Assembly: GCA_029777855.1 (NCBI GenBank)
Contig: JAKORL010000036.1
Coordinates: 1-43,797 of the forward strand
DNA length: 43,797 bases
Source of the DNA: Pseudomonadota bacterium
GTDB taxonomy: Bacteria; Pseudomonadota; Gammaproteobacteria; JAIEPX01
Direction: 5' to 3'
Below, in pieces: positions 9,083-17,878 of this stretch (the stretch's first letter is position 1; each line of letters opens with the position of its first letter). Made by a program: the position numbers and the translations under genes. The notes under the pieces are model-generated. The model was not told where the DNA came from. It ran no database searches and was given only the letters and a program-made list of their open reading frames with translations.

Positions 9083-9174
9083 TCGCTACGGTCATTTGTG
9101 CAATAACCAACAGACAAATAATATAATGAATGTGACTTGTATCTGAGACCCAGCCTTTTACCTTCCGTAGAAAC

Positions 9175-9381
9175 TCACGCTTTATCTTGGTGCTCTTCTG
9201 TTTCCATGTCCATTCCACAGCATTGAGGTGATTTTATCTTTCCGCAGCCATTGGGGCATTTCGCCACTTGGATTTTAGTCCCGTCTGGTTTGGTGATGTG
9301 GTCAGCTACTAGCTCCGCGTTACACTTCGCGCAAGTGATTCCCTTTACGGCCATGTCGCATTTTTCACAATGGTATTGCAT
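9175..9381 (-). CDS. Small zinc-ribbon protein (68 aa)
   Basis: A 68-residue Cys-rich protein beginning MQYHCEKCDMAVKG. Cys pairs at about 5/8 and 17/20 (CxxC...CxxC), followed by CPNGC and a CC pair, suggest one or two zinc sites of rubredoxin/zinc-ribbon type. The tail is acidic. Start: ATG with AGGAG seven bases upstream. It has no operon partner and is divergent from the ankyrin gene. The family is not named with confidence. Similar short 'zinc ribbon' hypotheticals occur widely. Confidence 0.8.
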   Translation of the reverse strand: MQYHCEKCDMAVKGITCAKCNAELVADHITKPDGTKIQVAKCPNGCGKIKSPQCCGMDMETEEHQDKA

Positions 9382-9490
9382 TTTAAGCTCCTTTTGATGA
9401 TGACTAATTTCATTTTAGTCTATTTATCTAGAATTATCACGTGAATTGTGATATAAAGTCATCATAATCGAATGAAAGAGAGTAGGCTCC

Positions 9491-12400
9491 GTGCAGAAAG
9501 AATTTAAACCAAAAATTAACCCATTATTGCATAACGATGATCGATATAGGCTCATCATTGAAGAGGCTATTCAGTACGCAGGGTCAAAATTTTCATGGTT
9601 AGAGATCGAGGATAAGCTCAGGAAAAAAAGAGACGAATTTCCTGACTTAATTGATAATTTATATGCTCGAGTATTAGAAGCATTTTTTCTGCAAGCTCAA
9701 ATCAAGTACGAGCCTGGAACTCAATTGGTTCATTTCCGTTTTACCACAAAAGAGTACAGCGCTGCTTTTTTAAGTTTTTTATCTTCATTTTTACCTCTTC
9801 AAGATGAAGCCTATCCTAGTTGTCAAGATGATGTAATCACACTATCTGAGCTACAGTATTATTTTTGCAATATCTATTATAGCTCTTGGTTCCCAAGTAA
9901 ATTGAAAGAGGTTATTGCTGATCATTATCTACTTAAATCATTGCGATCAGATGAATTCGATTTTAGTCATCGATTTATTAGAGGAATAATTCCTCAAGCA
10001 ACTGGATCTCGACGACAAAATTTACGACCCATTCGTCGTAAATCTCACACAATAACGCATGAGAGAAAGGTAGTAGAAAGACTAAAAAAAGTGCCCATGT
10101 ATACACAGGAAACTAAGAAAGGATATTCTCAAATTCAGTCGACAACATTGATTGATGAAGAGATGAGAAGCTCAGTTTTTGGAACATTTAAACAACGTAC
10201 CAATAAGCTCTATGGCGTAATGACTCATTGCGATGATGCCTTGATGAATCGTCTTTTAATTCGAGACTGCGGTACTGTTGCTCGCCCTTTTGATGTATAC
10301 AGCGATACTCAAGAAGTCAATGGGCTAGCGGAATATATTTACTCGCCAGATAATATAGAAGAATTCAAGGCTCAAAATCTGCTACATCGTAAAAAATATG
10401 GTGGAACTAATGAAGTATTAGCGCGTTTACGCTTCAATCCTTATAGGACAATGGTTTGTATCTGTGCCAATACATTAGAGGCACGATTATTAGCGTACGA
10501 TTTTTCTCAAGAATTGTTGCAAGAATTTCTTAGTTATGCAAAAGAAAATAATATTAAGGTCAATCCTAATTTTAAAATACCGATAATATTTTATTTGCCC
10601 GCGATTGGTGAGTCGAGTAATGTTGATACACACCGAGTATTTTTCTATACCGAGTCTATGCGGAAGAATGACTTACAATCCGCAGTAGGATTCTATAATT
10701 TCAAAAACATGCGTGTTCAAAGATTTTATGATTCTGATTATGAATTTCTATTGGGATTACCTCAGATCACCTTAGATATTTTAAAACAACCCGGCACTGT
10801 CTATAATAGTCCATTAGCCATTGATATGATTGATCGTGGATATATTAGAATGTTGATGCGCATTTTAAGAGGCCACAATCTTGCTGAAGAATTATTTGAT
10901 GATTTTATTAGAAATAATTTGATTAAAAAAGATAGTTATATTATAGCTAATCTTATTGAGGTAGAAGAATTTGAGATAGCTAATAAATTAATAAAAGCCA
11001 CCAATACAAATATCAATGCATTAAAATTCCGCGAGAGCTCTTTGGTTAATCATGTTCTATCTTATGGAACGCCTCGTCAGATTGACTATTTGGGGAAATA
11101 TCATATTGATCTTGAGTTTCTTCTATTAACGGCCGCTCAAAGGTCAAATTGGCCTACCATTAAATTGTATCTTAGAGAATACCCAACTAATAATAAGGTA
11201 TTGTTGGGCAAGCTTTTATTTTTTGCATCTTTTTTTGTTTGGAATACTCCCGATGCAAGGTTCTTTCTTAAAATGGGGGCAGATATAAGTTTTTGCAATA
11301 AAGAGAAAGACACAGCTGTCCTAATAGCTGCAAAGACTCATAATTGGGAGCTGGTGTCGTTGATTTGTGACACTCCTACTGATTCTGAGGATAATGCAAA
11401 GTTTGGAACCGCACTTGTTTTGGCGCTTGCTGAATCCAGAATGGATATTGCAACAGTATTATTAAATGCGGGTGCAAAACCGCCCGAGAGCTTTAATCTT
11501 GAGGGTTCAAAATTAATAAATCTCATTGAATCTATATTTCAAAATAAAATAGAAGAAAAATTCTTGCCTTTTATATCCTGTTGCGTAACTTACTGGTCCG
11601 ATTTAAAGCCCTGGTTTAAAAGTTGCTGTGAAAATAAATATTATAACTATTTAGGTTGCTTAATGAAGCTAAATATAAATTTTAGCTACCTCATTTCCGG
11701 TAATCGCAATTTGTTATCAACCATGATTCTTGATGAAGAGTTTGCTATTGCAGATAAGCTCATGGAAGCAGGGAAAATAGATGCGTTCCGATTAAGTCAT
11801 GGCGGTGTTTTACTAGTGGATTATATTGTTATGCATGGAAACTACAGCCACTTTAAGTTCGTTGGTTGTGAAAAGATGTTGGTTTATCTATCGAAAAAGA
11901 AACTTTGGGAAAGGCTGGTGCACTGGTTAAGTGCTGTTGAAGTAACACAAGGAATTGATGAAGCACTATTTGCTGAAATAGTGGATGGGTTACTCGAACA
12001 GCATAGAGGATTCAATGAATCTGATTGGGTTGCTTTTCGCCAATTTGTTCAAAGGTTTTTATCGCATTTTCGTTTGCCATTGTTGGGAAAAATTCTCGCT
12101 ATTGCCTTCGATAAAGAACAATATGAATTTGTTCAGTATTTATTGCGCAACGGTGTTGATTGGCCTATCAGTGAACGTTGCAGATTTCCGATGCTGCTTG
12201 CGATTCAAAAATGTCAGTGGGAAATTGTAAGAGAGATGGCTCAAAGGGATACCGATCTTGAAGATAATGCAAAATATGGGGAAGCTCTCATTTTGGCGCT
12301 TGTTCAAACAAGAATAGATATTGCTACACTATTATTAAAAGCGGGTGCAAAACCTCCAAATAACATAAGTATCAGTGTGCAAAATTTTACACAAGTTATA

Positions 12401-14869
12401 GAGTTAATTTTTCAACACAATAGGGAAGAAACTTTTTTTCCTTTTATGAAAAAATGCAAAGTTTATTGGACTGAAATAGAGTCTTGGTTTAAAAATTGTT
12501 TCGAAAAAAAGCATTATAGGTTTATTGATTATTTATTGAGACTAAATGTTGGTAATAAGTACGCTGTTCGGGGAAATGCTGAGTATATTTCAAATATGAT
12601 TCTTGATGAAGAGTATACTATCGCTGATAAACTCATTGCCTTAGGCGAAATAGATAAATTTTCTTTAAAATATGGCAATAACTTGCTAGTGGACCATATT
12701 ATCGAGAATGGAAAGTACAGTCAATTTGAATTTGTTGGCTGTGAAAAGATGTTGTTTTATCTATCAGAAAAGAAACTTTGGGAAAGGCTGGTGCACTGGT
12801 TAAGTGCAGTTGAAGTAACACAAGGAATTGATGAGGCGCTATTTGCTCAAATAGTGGATGGATTGCTCGAATGGCATAGAGCTTGGGTTGATACGGATTG
12901 GATTGCTTTTCGTCAATTTGTTGAAAGGTTTTTACCGCATTTTAATCCGGCATTATTAAGAAAAATTCTGGTTATTGCTCTTGATAAGGGGCACTATCTA
13001 TTTGCTCATTATTTGGTACTTAATGGCGCTGATTGGACTATGGCAGGGTATTCTGAATTTCCGCTGTTACTTGCGGCTGAATCCTGGAAGTGGGAAATTG
13101 TGGAAGAATTGATTAATGAAAAATTAGTTGAGAATGCAGGTGAGGCGTATAGCAGAGTTTTGATGATTGCTCTTTCTGCACAAAAGGGCGAAATTGCAAG
13201 AATCTTATTGGATCGGGGGATAAAACCTCTATGGGTATATAATGGACAATCGTATCCCTTGCCAACCGAGAAATTTTATCAGCTTATTAATCAAATGAGT
13301 TCTTTAACACACAAAAAAGCGAATGTTCTTCGGTTTGAATATTTTTATCAATCTGTCAGTGCTATGCTAGTAATGTTGCCAAGCGTTAGTTCAGAAATGT
13401 TGTTACATCAAGAGGTGTGTTTTCCATTAGACTTTTTACCGCTTGCTGCTTTGATGATAAATATCGGTTGCTCGGCTGAATTAATACAACTACTTTTAAA
13501 AGATAGAGTAGAGGCACAAGCCGTTCTACAGTCGCCGGTGATAATAAGATCTATTACTCGCAATCCATTATTTATTTCTGAATGTATATGCGCTTGTGCA
13601 TTCGAACTGTCTGATCAGCTGTTAAAGCTCACTCATGCTCATAAAATGAACTTGAAGTACGGAAATAAATCTTTATTGGATCATCTAGTTGAAAATGGAA
13701 ATTTAGAACAATGGATTTATTTTGGCCTTGAAGACATTGTGCGTAAATTGGCTCAGCTTGGTGATTGGGATAAAATATTTGAATTAATTGATAGCCATAG
13801 TGTTTTGGCTTATCGCCAGTATCTTGGCGTATTGCTACACGAGGCTGCAAAACAACACGAGTTAGCACTCGTTGATTTACTATTGAAAAAGGGTGCTGAT
13901 ACTGCGGTTTACACTGGTTCTGTGCCTGTTTTATGTCAGTTAGCAAGTGACGAGAAATGGGAATTAATTGAATTGTTCTGTGATTATGATTCAGATGTAA
14001 AAGATGATGCCCAATATGGTTATGCTGCAGTAATAGCATTTAGAAATAAACGTATTGATTTGGCCTTGAAATTACTATCTCGAGGTGGACTTCCTGTGCA
14101 ATTAGCTAATTTTGAATCCGCGTTGTTTTATGCAGTTAAATATGAATTGGTTGATTGGATTCCTCGATTAATAGAAAGTGAAAAAAAATGGGCTAATAAT
14201 GATCCTAAATGGGAGTGTTCGGGGGCTGGTGTGTATTTTTCGCCTTGGCGCTGCGCTTTGGATCACTCTGGCTATAACAATATTTTATTCGCACGAGATT
14301 ATGCTGAAGCAAAAAGTAATGCTATGATTAAATCGTTTTTTGAACCCTTTTCTAAGCTTTATTATAATCCTCCTCTTGAAAGAGACCCTTATAATTACTA
14401 CGTTGAACGAGTTCATACTACTCAAGTATTTTTAGAAGCTGCCATTTACGAAGATGCGCAGTTCGCAACTCATCGCATGTTAAAATTTGCTAAACATTAT
14501 AAATTAGTGTGTGAGGATGAGAATAATGTATTAAAGGTGTTTGAAGCTATCGGAACCTGTTGTTATTGGGGTATCAAAAATTATCCATCGCCAACCAAGA
14601 AAGTAATCTACAAGATCTTTCGTGCTGTGTTGGAAAGAGCGTTAAAAGATAATAATCAAGTTGATCATCAAGTTTGCGTTAAGTTTTTTGCGTCTGAGAT
14701 GCCGGATAAAGAATATGTTGCGCGTATAGTCTCTCGCATACATAAGGGTGAGATTAACTCATATGATGAATATTTATCAAAAGCGAAATTTCAAAATCAG
14801 GCAAGTTGTCATACTGAAGAAACAGTTGATAATAGCAAGGACACAAGAAGTCACACTCTTGTTCATTAG
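9491..14869 (+). CDS. Giant ankyrin-repeat protein (1792 aa), candidate effector
   Basis: A 1792-residue protein with a GTG start preceded by AAGAGAG; no ATG lies close downstream. The first ~430 residues form a non-repeat domain that I do not recognise. From about 450 to 1560 there are many degenerate ankyrin-like units, such as 'ALVLALAESRMDIATVLLNAGAKPP' at about 638-662. An 873-bp (291-residue) super-repeat runs from residue 633 to 923 and again from 924 to ~1213, with further decayed copies after about 1214. No signal peptide or membrane span is visible. Long ankyrin proteins in Legionellales are often Dot/Icm-secreted effectors. That role is inference, and no secretion genes are in the window. 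The gene is monocistronic and is followed 8 bases later by hairpin H3. Confidence 0.9.
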   Translation: MQKEFKPKINPLLHNDDRYRLIIEEAIQYAGSKFSWLEIEDKLRKKRDEFPDLIDNLYARVLEAFFLQAQIKYEPGTQLVHFRFTTKEYSAAFLSFLSSFLPLQDEAYPSCQDDVITLSELQYYFCNIYYSSWFPSKLKEVIADHYLLKSLRSDEFDFSHRFIRGIIPQATGSRRQNLRPIRRKSHTITHERKVVERLKKVPMYTQETKKGYSQIQSTTLIDEEMRSSVFGTFKQRTNKLYGVMTHCDDALMNRLLIRDCGTVARPFDVYSDTQEVNGLAEYIYSPDNIEEFKAQNLLHRKKYGGTNEVLARLRFNPYRTMVCICANTLEARLLAYDFSQELLQEFLSYAKENNIKVNPNFKIPIIFYLPAIGESSNVDTHRVFFYTESMRKNDLQSAVGFYNFKNMRVQRFYDSDYEFLLGLPQITLDILKQPGTVYNSPLAIDMIDRGYIRMLMRILRGHNLAEELFDDFIRNNLIKKDSYIIANLIEVEEFEIANKLIKATNTNINALKFRESSLVNHVLSYGTPRQIDYLGKYHIDLEFLLLTAAQRSNWPTIKLYLREYPTNNKVLLGKLLFFASFFVWNTPDARFFLKMGADISFCNKEKDTAVLIAAKTHNWELVSLICDTPTDSEDNAKFGTALVLALAESRMDIATVLLNAGAKPPESFNLEGSKLINLIESIFQNKIEEKFLPFISCCVTYWSDLKPWFKSCCENKYYNYLGCLMKLNINFSYLISGNRNLLSTMILDEEFAIADKLMEAGKIDAFRLSHGGVLLVDYIVMHGNYSHFKFVGCEKMLVYLSKKKLWERLVHWLSAVEVTQGIDEALFAEIVDGLLEQHRGFNESDWVAFRQFVQRFLSHFRLPLLGKILAIAFDKEQYEFVQYLLRNGVDWPISERCRFPMLLAIQKCQWEIVREMAQRDTDLEDNAKYGEALILALVQTRIDIATLLLKAGAKPPNNISISVQNFTQVIELIFQHNREETFFPFMKKCKVYWTEIESWFKNCFEKKHYRFIDYLLRLNVGNKYAVRGNAEYISNMILDEEYTIADKLIALGEIDKFSLKYGNNLLVDHIIENGKYSQFEFVGCEKMLFYLSEKKLWERLVHWLSAVEVTQGIDEALFAQIVDGLLEWHRAWVDTDWIAFRQFVERFLPHFNPALLRKILVIALDKGHYLFAHYLVLNGADWTMAGYSEFPLLLAAESWKWEIVEELINEKLVENAGEAYSRVLMIALSAQKGEIARILLDRGIKPLWVYNGQSYPLPTEKFYQLINQMSSLTHKKANVLRFEYFYQSVSAMLVMLPSVSSEMLLHQEVCFPLDFLPLAALMINIGCSAELIQLLLKDRVEAQAVLQSPVIIRSITRNPLFISECICACAFELSDQLLKLTHAHKMNLKYGNKSLLDHLVENGNLEQWIYFGLEDIVRKLAQLGDWDKIFELIDSHSVLAYRQYLGVLLHEAAKQHELALVDLLLKKGADTAVYTGSVPVLCQLASDEKWELIELFCDYDSDVKDDAQYGYAAVIAFRNKRIDLALKLLSRGGLPVQLANFESALFYAVKYELVDWIPRLIESEKKWANNDPKWECSGAGVYFSPWRCALDHSGYNNILFARDYAEAKSNAMIKSFFEPFSKLYYNPPLERDPYNYYVERVHTTQVFLEAAIYEDAQFATHRMLKFAKHYKLVCEDENNVLKVFEAIGTCCYWGIKNYPSPTKKVIYKIFRAVLERALKDNNQVDHQVCVKFFASEMPDKEYVARIVSRIHKGEINSYDEYLSKAKFQNQASCHTEETVDNSKDTRSHTLVH
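11387..13132 (+). repeat. 873-bp tandem super-repeat inside the ankyrin gene
   Basis: Copy 1 (11387-12259) and copy 2 (12260-13132) align end to end with exactly 873 bases between matching points, tested at EDNAK (11387/12260) and KLWERLVHWLSAVEVTQG (about 11900/12773). The KLWERL stretch is nearly identical at the DNA level over ~90 bases, while flanking parts are more diverged. This uneven identity suggests recent local gene conversion or strong constraint. A third, decayed copy starts around 13130 with ENAGEAYSRVLMIAL. Confidence 0.9.
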
Positions 14870-14877
14870 AGGTGTCA

Positions 14878-14978
14878 GAGGAAGGTGTCAGATCTAAGAT
14901 TTATGCATTCAACACAGGCAGCAGTAGAATGTAATTAGAAATCTAGAATGCATAAATCTTAGATCTGACACCTTCCTC
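14878..14978. repeat. Hairpin element H3 (101 bp, perfect 33-bp arms)
   Basis: The left arm begins GAGGAAGGTGTCAGATCTAA and the right arm is its exact reverse complement over 33 bases, with a 35-base centre. It starts 8 bases after the ankyrin stop codon and could act as a terminator or RNA-stabilising stem. The perfect arms suggest it is young. The tip GTGTCAGATCT resembles the tips of H1 and H2. Confidence 0.9.
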
Positions 14979-15042
14979 AATGGCTTGCAATTCCCTGAAG
15001 ATTTGATAAGATTGCCCTTTTTGACGACTAAAGAGACAGGTC

Positions 15043-15261
15043 ATGCAAACAGATATCCATCCGAAGTACAATGAAATTAAAGTAAATTGTAGTTGTGGTG
15101 TTAATTTCACCACGCATTCAACCCGTGAAGGGGATTTGCATATTGAAATATGCTCAGAATGCCATCCTTTTTATACAGGAAAGCAAAAGCTTATCGATAC
15201 AGCAGGTCGTGTGGATCGCTTCAAGCAGAAGTATGCTGCAAAGCAGAAAAAAGCAGAGTAG
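15043..15261 (+). CDS. rpmE: 50S ribosomal protein L31 (zinc-binding type)
   Basis: L31 of 72 residues, starting [19 protein letters not shown]. The zinc ligands typical of the RpmE form are visible as CxC (16, 18) and CxxC (about 37, 40) in '[14 protein letters not shown]'. This form carries zinc, in contrast to the zinc-free paralogue. Start ATG is preceded by an A/G-rich AAAGAGACAGG. It is followed by a clear intrinsic terminator at 15422-15456 and is convergent with gltA. Confidence 0.97.
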   Translation: MQTDIHPKYNEIKVNCSCGVNFTTHSTREGDLHIEICSECHPFYTGKQKLIDTAGRVDRFKQKYAAKQKKAE

Positions 15262-15421
15262 TTTACGATCATTCAGTATCTTGGCTAGAATGGCTAAAAC
15301 CTGTAGATTCTAGACAAAACTGGGTGTAGAAAATTATTTTATTCGTTCGATATTGATATTGGCAAAATATCAAGTTTGCCTCTAGTGGCAAGTAAGTTTC
15401 TGAGGCCTACCTACCTCACCT

Positions 15422-15456
15422 AAGCAGCTCTAGCCTTCGGCTAAAGCTGCTTTTTT
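15422..15456 (+). terminator. Intrinsic terminator downstream of rpmE
   Basis: The stem AAGCAGCT/AGCTGCTT with an inner TAGCC/GGCTA and a short TTC loop is followed by six T residues. It points on the plus strand, terminating rpmE transcription just before the end of the convergent gltA gene. Confidence 0.85.
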
Positions 15457-15461
15457 ATTAT

Positions 15462-16742
15462 CTATCTATTTTCAATAGGCTTTACGTCTCTTTCTTTGGG
15501 GCCGGTATAGAGCTGTCGTGGTCGGCCCAGGCGTCTATCGGGGTCACTGATCATTTCATGCCAGTGGGAGATCCAGCCCACAGTGCGAGCGATGGCAAAC
15601 ATCACAGTGAACATCGTGCTCGGAATGCCGATGGCGCTGAGTGTAATTCCGGAGTAGTAATCGACGTTAGGGTAGAGTTTCTTTTCGACAAAATAATCGT
15701 CTTCGAGTGCAATTTTTTCGAGTTTCATAGCGAGTTTAAAGAGTGGGTCGTCACGACGTCCGGTGGCTTCTAGCACTTCGTGGCATGTTTTTTGCATGAC
15801 TTTTGCTCGAGGATCGTAGTTTTTGTAGACACGGTGACCAAATCCCATCAGGCGGAATGGATCATTTTTGTCTTTAGAGCGTTTAATGAATTCACCAATA
15901 TGAGCTTCATCGCCAATTTGATGCAGCATATTCAAGCACGCTTCATTGGCGCCGCCGTGAGCACGGCCCCAAAGTGCAGCAATTCCTGCTGAAATACACG
16001 CAAATGGGTTCGCTCCGGTTGACCCAGCAAGACGCACGGTGGAGGTTGAAGCATTTTGTTCATGATCCGCATGTAACGTTAGAATACGATCAATCGCGCG
16101 CACTAGAACCGGATTCGGTGTGGATTTTTGTGAGGGTACGCTGAACATCATGTTCAAGAAATTCTCTGCATAGGACATGTCATTTTGTGGATACACAAAC
16201 GGATGACCAATGGAATATTTGTAGCACATAGCAGCAATCGTAGGCACTTTTGCAATAACGCGAAAGGCTGATCTCATTCGGTGTTCTGGGTTATCGATGT
16301 CCAGCGAATCATGGTAAAACGCAGAAAGTGCACCAATCACTCCGACCATCACGGCCATGGGGTGTGCGTCTCGTCTAAATCCATTCAAGAAGCCGTTAAT
16401 TTGTGTGTGCACCATCGTGTGCGCATTAATTCTTTGCACAAAATCTTGGTGTTGAGTTTGAGTGGGTAATTCTCCGAATAATAATAAATGGCAAACTTCC
16501 ATAAAGTCGCATTGTTCTGAGAGTTGATCGATAGGATAACCTCGATATAAAAGAACGCCTGCATCACCATCGATGAAAGTAATTTTCGATTCGCACGATG
16601 CTGTAGACATGTAGCCAGGATCGAAGGTGAAAATATTGTTTTTTGCGAGTGGGTGTATATCAATCACATCGGGACCCAACGTTCCATGACGTACGGGTAA
16701 ATCAATCGTTTGATTATTAAATGTTAACTTACAACTATCCAT
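15462..16742 (-). CDS. gltA: Citrate synthase (type II, hexameric family)
   Basis: Condenses acetyl-CoA and oxaloacetate to citrate, the entry step of the TCA cycle. It has 426 residues, as in E. coli GltA. Signatures are the N-terminal beta-rich domain with '[22 protein letters not shown]', the catalytic His region '[13 protein letters not shown]', '[10 protein letters not shown]' and '[15 protein letters not shown]'. Its length and N-terminal domain fit the NADH-sensitive gram-negative type. Start ATG 16742 has GAGGAG six bases upstream, and a TATACT box lies about 30 bases upstream. It is divergent from the sdh-suc block, as in many gammaproteobacteria. Confidence 0.97.
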   Translation of the reverse strand: MDSCKLTFNNQTIDLPVRHGTLGPDVIDIHPLAKNNIFTFDPGYMSTASCESKITFIDGDAGVLLYRGYPIDQLSEQCDFMEVCHLLLFGELPTQTQHQDFVQRINAHTMVHTQINGFLNGFRRDAHPMAVMVGVIGALSAFYHDSLDIDNPEHRMRSAFRVIAKVPTIAAMCYKYSIGHPFVYPQNDMSYAENFLNMMFSVPSQKSTPNPVLVRAIDRILTLHADHEQNASTSTVRLAGSTGANPFACISAGIAALWGRAHGGANEACLNMLHQIGDEAHIGEFIKRSKDKNDPFRLMGFGHRVYKNYDPRAKVMQKTCHEVLEATGRRDDPLFKLAMKLEKIALEDDYFVEKKLYPNVDYYSGITLSAIGIPSTMFTVMFAIARTVGWISHWHEMISDPDRRLGRPRQLYTGPKERDVKPIENR

Positions 16743-17106
16743 TGCGGCTCCTCATCAATTAAGCTCATGACAGTATAGCATGATCGTGACAGAAGATAAG
16801 GGGGAAATCATGATGGGGTCAAGTCTTGAAACGTGAATTAAGATATTACAGATCATCTGACAGTACATTACCAAATAGAGTAACTGATTAATTCATGTTT
16901 CAAGACTTGATCCCATCATGGAATCGATCAAGGCCCTAAACCCAAAGCTTGTATCTTAAGGTACGATGGGTATATTCGCTCCAGAGTTTAACATCAGACC
17001 TCAGCTGGTGAGCATGGGGTGCTGTAGTAGATAGCTTGACCCCATTAGAATTCATTGGAACGCTGTTTTTTTCAAACTCCTATGATATCATCCAAAGGAA
17101 ACTGTC
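16743..17106. other. Divergent gltA-sdhC intergenic region
   Basis: It contains the gltA upstream signals, hairpin H4 (16809-16920) and a second tip scrap (about 17034-17047). The sdh promoter should lie in the last ~150 bases. A TATGAT box near 17081 is visible but I found no well-spaced -35. No gene is seen. Confidence 0.55.
16809..16920. repeat. Hairpin element H4 (112 bp, tips CATGATGGGGTCAAGTCTTG)
   Basis: The left arm CATGATGGGGTCAAGTCTTG continues into GAAACGTGAATTA and pairs with the right arm ending in CATGATGGGATCAAGTC reversed, about 30 of 32 bases. A tip-like scrap (GCTTGACCCCATTA) recurs near 17034-17047. It sits between the divergent gltA and sdhC genes. GGGGTCAAGTCT tips of this style are typical of palindromes linked to REP-associated tyrosine transposases, but no such gene is in the window. 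Confidence 0.85.
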
Positions 17107-17508
17107 ATGAAATCTAAACAGGGAATGATTATGGTAAAGCACGCTCGACCCGTGAATTTGAATTTACTGACCATCAAACAGCCTATAACGGCCGTGTTAT
17201 CTATACTTCATCGTATAACCGGCATTCTACTCTTTTTGTCTTTACCCTTGATTTTATGGTCTTTACGTGTGACCTTGTCTGATGAGGCAGGTTTTAATAC
17301 GGTGGCCAGCTATTTATTAGATCCTCGTGGCAAATTAATCGCATTGGCCATTTGGTTCGTTGTCGTTCTTCATCTATCCGCTGGAATTCGGCATATTGTG
17401 ATGGATATGGGATACGGCGAATCATTGAAGGCTGCTCGTATGAGCGCCGCGTTGGTGTTTTTACTCAGTGGATTGTTAGTTGTTCTAGGAGGGATATGGT
17501 TATGGTAG
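17107..17508 (+). CDS. sdhC: Succinate dehydrogenase cytochrome b556 subunit SdhC
   Basis: A membrane anchor of complex II that binds heme b and ubiquinone together with SdhD. It has 133 residues, with 'RPVNLNLL...PITAVLSILHRITG' near residues 15-40 (family signature, with quinone-site Ser and Arg) and three membrane spans, with the heme-ligand His in 'VVVLHLSAGIRHIVMDMG'. ATG 17107 is supported by AAAGGAA. Starts seven or nine codons downstream are also possible. It is the first gene of the sdh-suc block and overlaps sdhD by 7 bases. Confidence 0.95.
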   Translation: MKSKQGMIMVKHARPVNLNLLTIKQPITAVLSILHRITGILLFLSLPLILWSLRVTLSDEAGFNTVASYLLDPRGKLIALAIWFVVVLHLSAGIRHIVMDMGYGESLKAARMSAALVFLLSGLLVVLGGIWLW

Positions 17509-17846
17509 ATAATGTGACCAGCCTGAGTCGTAATGGCGTACGTGATTGGATAATTCAACGTGTGACCGCTGTAGTCATGGCTGTTTATAGCATTGTGCTA
17601 TTAGCCTATGTGGTATCTGTAGAGCATTTAAGCTATCAATTTTGGCATGATCTGTACCACAATGCGTCAATACGCGTGCTGAGTGTTTTAGTGGTACTGA
17701 GTTTGGTTTTTCATGCCTGGGTAGGCATGTGGACGGTCTACACCGATTATATTAAGGTCACTTGGTTACGTTTACTATTGCAAGTCTCTACTATACTTGG
17801 ACTGATAGGAATTGTGGTGTGGAGCGTTTTGATACTGTGGTCTTAG
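17502..17846 (+). CDS. sdhD: Succinate dehydrogenase membrane anchor subunit SdhD
   Basis: The second complex II anchor, 114 residues. I choose ATG 17502, which lies 8 bases after a strong AGGAGGG; ATG 17496 is too close to it. The sequence 'GVRDWIIQRVTAVVMAVYSIVL' is the family N-terminal signature, and 'LSLVFHAWVGMWTVYTDYIK' holds the heme-ligand His and the quinone-site Tyr-Asp-Tyr. Three membrane spans are visible. The start overlaps the sdhC end, so translation is likely coupled. Confidence 0.95.
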   Translation: MVDNVTSLSRNGVRDWIIQRVTAVVMAVYSIVLLAYVVSVEHLSYQFWHDLYHNASIRVLSVLVVLSLVFHAWVGMWTVYTDYIKVTWLRLLLQVSTILGLIGIVVWSVLILWS

Positions 17847-17878
17847 ACACTGAGTGATAATTGGGAGAAATTACGAAA

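Larger units (their letters stand above)
8304..9174. other. Gene-poor 870-bp region
   Basis: I see no convincing gene. It holds a DnaA-box cluster with an IHF-like site (8380-8584), imperfect inverted repeats (AGAACCTC.../GAGGTGAGGTTCT at about 8721-8769 and CTCATCCG/CGGATGAG at about 8749-8806), a strong plus-strand promoter (8903-8931), and a nine-copy 8-bp repeat (9011-9082). The minus-strand frame through the 8-bp repeat (8934-9218) overlaps the zinc-ribbon gene and is probably not coding. Confidence 0.6.

Noticed and set aside
8934..9218. 94-residue minus-strand frame containing the KWQSGKVA repeat
   Set aside because: It is created by the 8-bp tandem repeat, overlaps the better supported zinc-ribbon gene on the same strand, and has no ribosome-binding site or family features.
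13629..14039. 136-residue minus-strand frame inside the ankyrin gene
   Set aside because: It lies wholly within a well-supported gene, is His/Gln-rich as expected for an antisense shadow, and has no independent support.
17034..17047. Extra hairpin element end near sdhC
   Set aside because: Only one arm-like scrap (GCTTGACCCCATTA) was found with no partner, so I list it only as a note under H4 and not as an element.
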